A stretch of DNA of 64,000 nt from Ciona intestinalis (Eukaryota > Chordata > Ascidiacea > Phlebobranchia > Cionidae). Every line of letters begins with the position of its first letter. Positions within the stretch are counted from its first letter, which is position 1. The position numbers and the translations under genes are program-made. This document shows, piece after piece, positions 12,901-23,544 of the stretch. The stretch covers positions 253,001 through 317,000 of the forward strand of contig NC_020170.2 in NCBI RefSeq assembly GCF_000224145.3, read 5' to 3'. The notes below the pieces were generated by a model that saw nothing but the letters and a program-made list of their open reading frames with translations, ran no database searches and was not told where the DNA came from.

Positions 12901-15900
12901 ACCTTTTAAAGTTTAGCAAGAAAAATCTACAAAACTACAATGTGGGGAAAGATGGGACACCAAAATGAATAATTTAACAGTGCAACTTTAAGTAAACCTG
13001 CAGAAATTATATACATAACCCTAAAACGATATTTTTTGTTGTTTTTATCCCAAATTAAAGTCAAACTCACCCCTACGTATTTCCCTCATGTAAGTTTTTT
13101 CACAAAACAAAAACTAGTTTTATGAGACAAAATCAAACTGTACGAAGTATTCAAATTGTTTTTATGAGTCTATGAAACTAGTTTATTTGTTCAAAGTACT
13201 AAACTACAAAATTGTATCGGCTATACTACGATTTAGCGGGCATTTAAATTAGCACCTTACTATTTCGCATTTTTTACCTTTTCAAAAAAATGTTTCTATT
13301 TAACATGTTTTTTTTTATTTAACAACAGTAATTGGCTTTGACACACATTTTTTAAAGTCATGATAATACTGTGAAATATTTCTGTAACATTATTTTTTGA
13401 TTAACAATAAATATTGGTCCGTAAAAAGAAGTCACGACAAAGTGTTCCATCTTCCCCCATCCTAGTATATGTTAAAACTATAGCAGTGGAGCAAAACAGT
13501 GCTTAAACTTGATTTTCCAAGCGTAAAATATTATTCTGTGTTATTTACGTGTATTCGTAATAGTAGACAAGTTATTTAAAATAACAAGGATTTTAAACTG
13601 TTGGGTCTTATCCCGATAACCTGCCTGTAATTACACCCGGTGCGTGATTTGCTCAGTACCTTTTTATGTGTATTAATGAATTTGAGTTGTTGTTAATTAA
13701 TAAAGGTATGAGATCTAATTCGTGGTGATGGTATCCCCAAAAAGCGTCATATATTTTGAGTTTTGAGATTTTGGATATTGGATAAAGTGCTTAAGGGTCC
13801 CGTCTTACCCCACTCTACTATATCCTAATCGTTTGGTATACCTTTAGCTGGTGTTCAGCTGAAGGATTACCTAATTGTTGTACCTCCAATTGAATATCTT
13901 TGCATTTAAGTAGTAACTGAACCGCAACAGCATGACCTTTATCACAAGCATAGTGCAAAGCAGTTGCTTCATATACATCTGTAGAGTTAACATCCGCACC
14001 ATGCTCCAACAATACTTCAAGACAAGATTTCAATTTTTGGCTTTGCCGCTCTCGCTGAAAGACAAATAAAGGAGTAGCTTCATAAAAAAGCGGTTAATTT
14101 AAAATACATAATAATACAAAACAGCAGTTCTCTAATGGTTTGGCATGTATGATTTCAAAACCACCAGTAAAGAACGGAGTGGGTTATTTTTCATTCCTGG
14201 TGATGCGAGCGACGACCAATGATCGGCTTTTGCGCGAAAGTAACGAATAATTCACGCATATTAAGCCGGGGAGATAATTTTAAGAGTGCGTGTGTTATAG
14301 GGTGGTTCGCGTCTATTGTTAAGGCCAACAACAACAAAAACTCCGGCGCCTTGGCTCGGTGGTTTAGGCCCCTGCATCGAAAACCAAAGTGTCGCCGGTT
14401 CGATGCTCGACGGCAGTACCAACATTGATCAGCGTATGTGTCGTTGGGCAAGCCACCTAACGGACATTGCTCCAACCCAGCGGTCACTAATGGGTTGTCC
14501 AAATTAACAGTCATATACAGGAAAACGATTATCCACAAAGTTGCATATATGTGGTAACTCGCTGCCCGGACGAGGATAAACTTACGTTGTCAGTACGAAT
14601 GCAGTCCTCGAATAATGTTCGCGAATCGTGTGAGAACGAGTCCGCAGATGTAGTCCTATGTATACGGGTCAAAAATTGGGACAGAAAACGGAACTTGGTT
14701 GAAACACTAGAGTCGGAACATGAAGAAAGAACTTCACTACCGCGAGCACGTCACTTTCGAACGTACAAGGAGGTTGGGGTAATGGGTCAAGTTTTGCCTA
14801 AATCCCTCACCCATACAGAATAGAAAAAAGAATAGGCCGTGCATCCTACTATCTAATATCTATGTAATGTTTTTTTTTGTTTTATGTATATAAATTTGAC
14901 TATTTTATTGTTACCATGCCAACTTTGTAAAACTTGGCAGCAAAATGAATCGGACGTTTCCCGTCCTCTCCAACAATGTTAATGTCGGAGCCATGACCAA
15001 GCAGTAACTCAGTGACTGTGACGTCACTATACCTGTGTTAAACGGCAGCGATTAGTTCAGTTTTTTACTTGTTCACCAAGACATTTTTGTAAATCAAGTT
15101 GTTTTATTTGCTTAATAAATGGGATACTATGTGACCCTCACGGAAGTAGAATTAAAAATATGTAACTTTTGTTGCTACCTTTGCCAAAGAGGTTCCCTAT
15201 CCCTGCTCCAGTGTGATATCGGACAAGTTTGCATCATTGTGGAATTTGTTCCGAACGGCTACGCACTTAAGCGAGAAAGTGTGTTACAGCGAGAAGCGGG
15301 AGGAACGAATAATACAGTGGATGGGACATATTTATTTACTTTGTTGAAAACTATAGCAGTAAGGCAAGGATAAGAATGTTCAAACTTGATTTTCAAAGCG
15401 TACCGCGTTTTTCGTGTTATTTACATGTATTCCTAATAATAAGCTCATTTATTAATCAAAATTAACCATGATTTTAAACTGTCCCGTCCTACACAGCGTG
15501 TTTTCGAATTTGTAAAATTGCTGTCAGTTAATAAAGGAAAGATATTACCAATGCGTTTTATTACCCAAAAACCGTCATGTATTTTAATTGAAGTGTTCCA
15601 TCTGCCCCCTGTTGTATATATGTGAGAACCCACCTGACAGCAATGTGCAAGGCAGATAACTTGTCGTTTTGATTAGGTTGATTGATGGCACATAATTTAT
15701 CCTGGTTTGGTAAACTATCAAGGTAAAGTTTAATGTTTAACATATCTTCGTCTCTCACGAACTGCAAAGTAGGTTTTCCTATAAAACATCAACACAAGTA
15801 AATATAGGGAAGCAAGCACACGTACCTGACAAAGTTTATCTGCAGTTGCTTGGATTACGCTTTTATGAAACCTTCGTGAATGTTTCTTCTAAAACAAAAA

Positions 15901-16460
15901 GAAACGATAATGTTTCGAACAGAAAAAATATACGTCATATGGTTGCAATTAAGGATAACATTTGAATTACAATATTATATTAGTTTCTTACTAGCTGTGT
16001 TTATTATGTTATTAACTTTAAAATTAGTTTTACCCAAAGAGATCAAAGTTCCGACACAAAGAGATTATGGTCGTTTGGTTTTAATCTATTGGTTTTACCT
16101 ATATATGTAAAAGTTACATTGACTTACTTTAAATAAGTAACGATTCGAATTATTAGTATTGTGTGACGTCATGTTGTCTCCGGTGACATCACGAGTTTCT
16201 AGTACAAACGAATCCTTGGTTTCCATGGTCGGTTCTAACTTTAACTATACCTTTAAAACTTTGCTCCTGCTAAAAGTAAAGTTAAATACGAATCTAATGC
16301 TCATTAAGTATTCTAAACAATCGGTACATTTATTGTAAACCGCGCGGTCTTGTAATAGCCATAATCATACCCCATCAATGCGAGTGCCCCATTAGTGCGA
16401 TCCTTTTATGAGGTTGGAACTTACCAACGTCACGTCAGAAAATGGCGATGTGTCCGCCAT
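3908..16460 (-). CDS. TRPA1: TRPA1-type ankyrin-repeat cation channel
   Basis: Plasma-membrane, Ca2+-permeable sensory channel of the TRPA family. Exons in gene order (5'-3', minus): 16460-16425, 16238-16128, 15888-15826 (or to 15822), 15778-15634, 15032-14915, 14054-13842, 12076-11912, 11860-11659, 11462-11258, 10942-10756, 10142-10035, 9735-9500, 9447-9333, 9118-8911, 8763-8648, 8233-8150, 7506-7360, 7088-6868, 6372-6258, 5904-5770, 5507-5307, 5240-5046, 4989-4921, 4688-4521, 4024-3908; about 1227 aa. Start MADTSPFSDVTL follows a GC-rich 5' end. Ankyrin repeats (TPLHEAAQHGH, TALHYACDKGH, SPLHLAALRGH) fill roughly residues 70-770. S1-S6 fall in the exons at 7088-5046. The pore helix and filter read TFVMMIGEMDY, followed by VGLAVDDIASVQEQA (TRP-like helix), YPNKLRNQP and a short C-terminal coiled coil. 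Human TRPA1 is 1119 aa. All junction phases agree except exon 3 to 4. A paralogue within TRPA cannot be excluded. Confidence 0.92.
4054..4248. mobile_element. MITE in TRPA1-like intron
   Basis: GGTGGGGTGGGGGAAGATGG start, core AACATTCAATAAATTATAAAACC, and CTACCCTACTATATA end. It lies in the last intron of the TRPA1-like gene. Confidence 0.85.
6030..6166 (+). repeat. SINE 3' fragment with (ATTC)n tail
   Basis: CCAACCCAGTGGTCACTAAGGGG through the ATTCATTC repeat. It is internally shortened and lies in a TRPA1-like intron. Confidence 0.8.
7715..7852. mobile_element. End fragment of long inverted-repeat element
   Basis: TCTGACAAAGTGTCTTCCATTTCCCCCCACCCTACTATAT matches, in pieces, the end seen at 13430-13470. 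It is in a TRPA1-like intron. Confidence 0.55.
10343..10738. mobile_element. Non-autonomous hAT-like element (tentative)
   Basis: The left end GACCAACCGATATTAA and right end TATATCGGTTGACCCCT are inverted versions of each other, with further CCGATAT/ATATCGG words inside both arms. There is no coding frame. Size and end words resemble hAT-type MITEs. It lies in a TRPA1-like intron. The family call is by resemblance only. Confidence 0.5.
12096..12425 (-). repeat. SINE, near full length
   Basis: Minus-strand copy running from TAACTTATTTTATCC (tail) to CACAGCGCCGGAC (head). It lies between two TRPA1-like exons. Confidence 0.85.
12590..13470. mobile_element. Long inverted-repeat element, copy 1
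   Basis: Starts ATAGTAGAGTGGGAAAGATGGGG and ends CATCTTCCCCCATCCTAGTATAT. An internal TGTGGGGAAAGATGGGACACC at 12938 suggests one element inside another. 12936-13470 matches 18262-18875 in reverse orientation. No coding frame. Its ends resemble the short MITE, so they may share a transposase. Confidence 0.65.
13471..13826. mobile_element. ~350 bp element, family C copy 1
   Basis: Begins ACTATAGCAGTGGAGCAAAA, has GATTTTAAACTGTTGGG and TTAATAAAGGTATGAGAT, and ends GTCTTACCCCACTCTACTATAT. It abuts the preceding long element and matches 15340-15626 and 19218-19580. Confidence 0.65.
14343..14590 (+). repeat. SINE variant with a different tRNA-like head
   Basis: The body and tail match the common SINE (GGCAAGCCACCTAACGGACATTGCTCCAACCCAG in pieces, then GTTGCATATATGTGGTAACTCG). 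The head instead reads GCCTTGGCTCGGTGGTTTAG ... GCCGGTTCGATGCTCG. That is another tRNA-like A box and B box, so the head appears to have been exchanged. Confidence 0.65.
15340..15626. mobile_element. ~300 bp element, family C copy 2
   Basis: CTATAGCAGTAAGGCAAGGA start, GATTTTAAACTGTCCCGTCC middle, GTTCCATCTGCCCCCTGTTG end. It lies in a TRPA1-like intron, close to exon 4. Confidence 0.6.
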
Positions 16461-16689
16461 TATGGATCTCACAGAGCGTAAATCGTGAATGCTTGCGAGC
16501 GACACAGAGCTTGAAAACACGTATAGCAGCTGTTTAAACATTTAAAATATAGATTCTAATATAAATATTGTTTAATAACTCAAAATCTAAAAACTTATGT
16601 GGAGTAAACTAGCATTTTAATTGGTTTGGTCTGTTTTAAACACCTCGTGTCTGTTAAAATGTTACTGCCACGTACTTTGGTACTTAACT

Positions 16690-16797
16690 AAGTGAGTAAT
16701 TGTTTTTTTGTGTGGCTGACTTGGACAACCCATTATAGAGACCACTTGGTTTTAGAGCAATTGCCGTTTGACCAAGGACACATACGCCCACAAGTAG
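16690..16797 (-). repeat. SINE fragment
   Basis: Minus-strand body words GACTTGGACAACCCATTATAG and CAAGGACACATACGCCCACAA. Upstream of the TRPA1-like start codon. Confidence 0.65.
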
Positions 16798-16799
16798 TA

Positions 16800-18261
16800 A
16801 AACAACTGACTTATACGTGTTTTTTTTTTGTCTAGTCTTAAATAGCTTACACCTGAAAAACACACGCCGCCAGTGCATTTGCATAGGCGATTAATGCACA
16901 AAAAGATCCAAAACGGCGGACACAATCGGCGTTTGCTGACATGACGTTGGTTGTACACAAGTCAAACCCCGTTATTTTCTAAACCTCGTTTCGTGAATAC
17001 AATAACAATATACATTGAATGCTTTTACTTTGCACATAATATACATCTTTGGCATTGTAACAGGCAACTATCTTCCATTCGAGCGTAATTGAATCCTGCA
17101 TAAACCTTTACTTTACGAACAAACATCATAGCTTATCTGTATAACTACATTTGCGACTGAAGAAATGTCCAGCCTTCGCGAATTTGTGTTTGTGCGAACA
17201 AAACATTGACGGTCATTCAACCGTACATATGTCAAGTCGTTCGAAGGTACCAACACACACAGTCCAACAGCACAGTAAGCAGTATATATGGAACAACAAG
17301 TAGACACAAGCACATACAGCAACAATTAAATGTCGCCCTTTGACTATTTAATGGAAATGATAAACCATTACGTTATCAGTTCAATCGATCTTTGAACAGG
17401 TGATTCAGACCTCGCCAATGCAAATATAAATGGCTAAACGCGCGCTTTTGTGATGATGTGGTAAAGAGGGTAAATTTTGGGATAAAAAAACGCCCGAAAG
17501 CAGCGCAGAATGTTTATATGTGGTACATACACCTCGGGTTTGTCTGTATTGAATAATCGAAAATGTTACTGTTCAAATCAAAAAATATCACCACTTTAAA
17601 TAGTCTCACACGCCACCAGCATATTAATTCATTACTTATCTGAAATATTGATTTTAGCCATTAAAACAAAACCTTTAAAAATAGAAGAAAAGACAGTTTT
17701 TCATTTGTAAGTTCATTATTACCGCTATAGTTTTTCCAGAGAAATACCGAGTAGTCAAACAAATTGTTACGTAAACGGCAAATTGAACGCCGTCTTGTTT
17801 CCAAAATGACACACATCAGTGGGTATGTTTTTGGTAATTTCAAGAAAATCTTAAAATCAATTTAAAGGTTAGAAAGTGTAAAAAACATTTTTCTAAATTA
17901 CTAACAGTACATTTTTGTATGAAGATTTAATATTGATAAATATTTTATCAATAATTTTTAACATAGTTTAATGTTATATTATTAAACTATTAAGCCATTA
18001 AGAAAATGTTGTAGTCGTTTATAGGGTATATTCCTTATATCATCCCAAAATTGCATACGTTTTGTCTGTTAAAACAGAAGGCAGTATATTCTTACGCCTC
18101 CCACTCTACTATAGTAAAGAGATGGCGCTGTAGGGCTGTTTCTAGCAATCTCTCTTTTTTCAGTTAGAATCACGGTGGGCGCTAGAAGTGAAATGCCGCC
18201 CATTGGTTATGAGCCAAATTCTGATCACTGCATTCTGGCGAAACATTTTGGTGGAATTTTA
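16800..18261. other. Intergenic, nothing recognised
   Basis: Region upstream of the TRPA1-like gene. AT-rich unique sequence with only short chance frames. No conserved exon or RNA seen. Confidence 0.5.
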
Positions 18262-18875
18262 TAACATATAGTAGGGTTGGGGAAAATGGGACACTTTGTC
18301 AGACGACACTTTTTTAATTTTATTTTTACGGATTTAATGATAATCAAGAAAATAAGGTTACAGAATTATTCGACAGTATTATCACGACTTTATAAAACGC
18401 CTGTCGAAGCTGATTACTGTTTTTAAATATTAAAAAAATCTGTAAAATAGAAACAGTATACTTTGAAGAGGTAAAAAAAATGGGAAATAGTAAGTTGCTA
18501 TTTTTTAAAGCTCGCTAAATCATAGTAAAGCCATTGATTTTTTTAGTTTGCCAGTGCGAACAATTAAACTAGTTTCATAGCTTCATAAAACAACCTTGAA
18601 TATTTCGTACAGTTTGGTTTTGTCTCACAAAACTAGTTTTAGTTTTGTAAAAAAACACTGAGATATAAGCATGAAAAAAATAGGCAGGGGTCAAAATGAC
18701 TTTATTTGAGATAAAAACAACAACAAAATATCGGTTTAACGTTATATATATGAAATTTACATGACAAAGAAACTAGCACAGCCTGTTAAACTCGGTAGGT
18801 TAACTGCAAGTTGCAGAATACTGCTAATGTAAATAAATTTCAATTTAGAGTCCCATCTTTCCCCACATTGTAGTT
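18262..18875. mobile_element. Long inverted-repeat element, copy 2
   Basis: Starts ATATAGTAGGGTTGGGGAAAATGGG and ends AGAGTCCCATCTTTCCCCACATTG. It is a reverse-orientation relative of 12936-13470 (shared TTTGTCTCACAAAACTAGTTT region). Non-coding. Confidence 0.65.
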
Positions 18876-19217
18876 TTGTATGTTTTCATTGCCAAACTTT
18901 GAAAGATTTGCTTTTAATTTAGTAATTTATACCTCAGGGGATATTCAACTATAAGATACTGATATAATAAAAAGATAATATTTTGAAAATATATTCGAAA
19001 TTTGGTCATTTGCACTTGGTGATAATTTGTAAGAAGTGGCTTGTGCCAAAAACAGAGTAGTAATACCCAATTTTTAGCAAAAATAAAAACTTTATTAATA
19101 GTTATTATCAATTTTCTATTATTACAAGATTATATACATTTGTAGGATACACCCATCATTGTCGGTCAAACAATACCAATGGTTATGCAATAATATAATG
19201 TATAGGTAACATGTTAA

Positions 19218-19580
19218 AAAACTATACAGCATTAGGGCAAGAAAAAGAATGTTTAGACCTAATTTTCAAAGCGTACAGTATTATTTCGTGTTATTTACGT
19301 ATATTCCTATTTATAAATACACTTAATAATCAAAAGTACCAATGATTTTAAACTGTCCTATCTTATCTTGTGTGTTTTCAAATTTGTAAAATTTCACCTG
19401 TTGTGCAGATCGCTAAATAACTCCTCGTGTGTTTTATTACATTTTTTAAATTGGTGTCAATTAATAAAGGAATGATAGTACTAATTCGTGGTATTACCCA
19501 AAAACCGTCATCCATTTTGATATTGGAAATATTTGGCAATAGGTGCTTAAGTGTCCCATCTTTCCCCATTGTACTATAAT
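19218..19580. mobile_element. ~360 bp element, family C copy 3
   Basis: CTATACAGCATTAGGGCAAG start, GATTTTAAACTGTCC middle, TGTCCCATCTTTCCCCATTG end. Best preserved of the three family C copies. Confidence 0.65.
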
Positions 19581-19699
19581 TTACATAAAATAAAGAAATA
19601 AAAAACGCTGCAGGAATAAAACAATACGCTATTGAAATATTAAATAAGTTAGGTGTAAAATTATGGTCGTTTGCTAGTATTGTTTTGTGGTCGTTTTTA

Positions 19700-20430
19700 T
19701 TCGTCGGTGTTGTGTTGCTTGTTCACATGTTGGTATACACGACCCAATATTTCAAACATAAAAATACTGTACGGTTTTTGGGTGATACCATAAATGTGTA
19801 CTTTGATACTTTCATTAATTGGGTATTGACAACGCTTCAATGAAATGTCGTTATTAATTTTCATTAATAAATAGTTCTTTTTATTGGGAATACAAGTAAA
19901 TATCACGAAATAATAAATTTTGGCAACAAATTTGATGTTGCTACGTTGTGAACCGAACAAAAAATAAGCTCTGCTGGTTTCTTTCCCACTTAAACTTTAT
20001 ATCAATATTTTAAAATGGTAGTTTTGTGCTGATTTTATCTCCAATTTAAACATATTGACCCCTGCCTCATTTTATCATGTACATATCTTTGTTTTCCTCA
20101 CAAAACTAAAATAACTATTATGGGACAATATCAAACAGAGCGAAATATTTTATTCTGTTTTATTTATCCACGATACTGAATGAATCATTCAAACTCGCAA
20201 ACTACAACATTTCGGCAGCTTTAATATAATTCAGCGGGCATTGAAAAAATGTTGTATTGGTTAAACATCGAATTTTAACACTTAACACTAGTAATCGCCC
20301 CCGTTAGATTATAGCCAACTGTCGAATAATGGTGTTACATATTTCGTCTATTATTAAATAACCCCCGTGAGTATAGGTCTAAAAACCATCTTAACCCATA
20401 TGTCATTTTACCTTACTGTGCTATATTTAT
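19700..20430. mobile_element. Decayed long inverted-repeat element
   Basis: The words CCCAATATTTCAAACATAAAA and GGTTTTTGGGTGATACCAT match the left part of the element at 12590-13470. CTTAACCCATATGTCATTTTACC is near the right end. Strongly diverged. Confidence 0.45.
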
Positions 20431-23400
20431 TTTAAGCGAAATAAAAAAAAACAAAAAAAATATTACAATATAATTCCGTAAAGATCGATTGAGGTGCTAT
20501 AGTTGTGTGCAAGAAATTGTTTAATATCAACCTATGAAAGTCAACTGAGGTTAGCTACAAACAAATATATTTATTTAACGCTGGGTGATGTGATGAGTGA
20601 GTGGAATATTTGGTAATTGCACGTTATAATAAGAAGTCAGTGAATCGTGTTGTAACTTCAGCACACAAAGTTTAACGAGAACAAATTATTCAAGACGAAG
20701 TAAAACATAACGCCGTAATGTTTCCCAGTGAGACAAGCAGCACTTGGTTAAAATTCTGTATTTTTTTCTGTTTTTTTTATGTTTATAACTTAATACGGTA
20801 TGGTTTTTAACAATGTCGTTAATTGTTTCGCAAAATATAGAATGGTGAAAATAGAATTAATTGAATGGTTGGAATATGGCTTAAGAGTTAACGTTTATCG
20901 AATTAAATACGTGACACGTTAACTTATAAAATCGGGTGTTTGAGGTAGTAGTTAATAAAGTAAGTATAATGTTTTATTTACGGGTGCCATTTTGTCGGGA
21001 TGTGTCATTAAATAACAGATGGAACTGCAAATGAGGTATATACGTCATCATGAAAAGGTATCTTATCTTAGATCTTTAGTTTCGCTTTGTTTATATTCTG
21101 GAATGCTTGAAGCAATAAACAGCGTTGTGTGACGTCATACCAGAGTATTTCTTGAATTATCCGCACACGAGGCAAATATACTGTTTGGTACGGCCGTTTA
21201 TATTATAATGCGAATCGCCTTAGTTTGATATTTAATGCACATATCGATAAAACACAAGGGGGTATAAATATAAATACGTTGGTAAAAATCGCTGCCTTTC
21301 GTGGCGGAATTTTAAAAGATCTTTTTCTTCAACTCCGACAGAGAAAGATTACCATCTGCTGTCTACGACCTCGCACCCAGCGTGTTTCGGAAAACAAAAA
21401 TTATCTTTAACCCAAACAAGGCTGAATATCAGGTTTGAAACTCACGATTACTGCATTTGTTTGGCCAAATATTTGGGTATTTTTATCGTGTTTATGATTG
21501 TTACCGGATTCGCTCTATTGTGCATCGGTTTAATTTTCATTATTAAGGTTTAATGATAAGTTGGGAAACTTTCTTGGGGTTCGGTATGTAAATGAATTAC
21601 AGGGACAACCATTTTTTTATATTATCATACAGTTTTTGCTGGTTTTATGTATTGAATCTTCGTAAATTTGTTTGGTTTTTAATATTTATTTTGAAATAAA
21701 ATCGAAAACTTGGATTTTGTGTGATTAATACCAGGGTAAAAAATGTTTTTAATTTATGTTTATAATTAAACCTCGTAAAGATTAATTATGCTTAAACTTA
21801 AAATTGTCGCCATTTTGTGTGAACACAGATGTACCTTCACCTTCATTATATACAAGTCGCACGGCGTATGTTCTGTAAATCGAAATATGGGAACGGTTAA
21901 CTTTTATATGACGCAATTCTATTAAAATACTTTAAATATTGAAGAGACGATTCGCATGTTGTAATAACTTGTTTAATATCTTTACCCTCGTAACTGAATG
22001 CTTGGTCGCCCACATTTCAACACGCACCCATTATAGAAGGATAGGGCGGTTTAACCAGTTGTGTTTTGATTGCGAAACACTCAGCGGATCGAACGTCGGT
22101 TCCATGGCGCACTGGTGGCTTATAGATGGTTGTATCTATTTCCCATCAGCCAGCTATTACTGCTGGTCTATACAAACAATACTCTCGTCGCTAATACTCA
22201 AGTATATCGGGCGCTCTTTTTGTTTGGACAGAACCGGTCTGGTTAATTTATTTCATTTCTATTTAATCCATTAAACTACAAAACCCCAAAATTACACAAA
22301 GAATAAAAATATTTTAATCGTACCACTTTACAAAAATATTCAAATTACAAATATTTATAATATGTATTTATATTTTACCCAGGTGATATTATATAATGCA
22401 TTATAAACTAGAACTCACAAAAGAATAAGTTGAACATAAGGCATATTTTAATACAATTTTGGGTGAAATCCGTGATTTCTTTGAAGTTATTGGTGCGAAT
22501 GGTCAGCTGTGACACGGTCAGCCTCTGCGACATTTTTCAATAAAGTTCTGGTAACTGGATACCACTGCGTGTCCAACAATTCCTTTGTTCATGGAGTCGA
22601 CTTTCGTTTAAAAGTGGTCGCTAATTTAAAGACGGGAAAACGGTAGCGAACTTTGTTAAGTTTCTTTTTGCGTAGGTTTTAGAACTGTTAAGTGCATCTT
22701 AGCTATAAGCTGAACATTATTAATACTTTTCATCAATCCGTTATAATCAGGGCTTTAATTTTCCAAAATTAAAAAAAGTGTAGCACCGCGATCGAGTATT
22801 TTACGTTGTTGAAATAACATTACACAGTGAATTTTCAAGCGTTCACGGATCTTAGTTTTTCGCACTCACCGACACCTGGGGTGTTTTAATATAATCCATA
22901 TAATAACCGAAATCTTCGTTGCTACGGTTGAAAATTGTAACTCTGCAATATAACCTGGAAGAAACCTTTTCGCTCAAATCGAAATACAACTTTTGTCTTT
23001 CCTAAAGTTTTTACAACAAATTACGACAACGTAGATCTTTTTTAACTTTAAATATTTAAAATACGAATTCTACCGTCGATACAAATAACACGTTGCATTA
23101 ACTGGAGCCTTGGAAAAAAAAGTTAAAAAATGAAATTTCTAATTTGTAGAATGTTCAACTCTTTACAAAACTTCAAAATTTAAAAGTAACTATTATTTTT
23201 GTTACAAGTATATTTAATTTAAAAGATATGTGATAATAGTTTTGGCAAAACAGTTATCCGAAAATATCGACCGAACAAACAAAATGGCGGCGATTGTGAT
23301 ATTTCGATCATGTCCAAAATATTGAAATAACTGAATAGTACGTTGCGTGATTCGTTTGTTTTCGACAAGTTAGTTAAGCAACTAACATATATTGTGCGTT

Positions 23401-23544
23401 CAGGCCGTAACCATGTATTACGACATAATAAGTTGAAATCGTTAGTGTCTTTAAAAACGAAGCGGTGTTCACACCATTAGAAATAAGTGACGTCGTTCAC
23501 CGAAACGTTGCATCGGAATGTTTGCAAAAATAATCTACGGTTGT
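20431..23544. other. Intergenic downstream of FoxE
   Basis: Unique, AT-rich. Contains a TGACGTCA word near 21131 and AAAATGGCGGC near 23282 (YY1-like). No exon is recognised. Some of this is FoxE 3' UTR. Confidence 0.5.
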
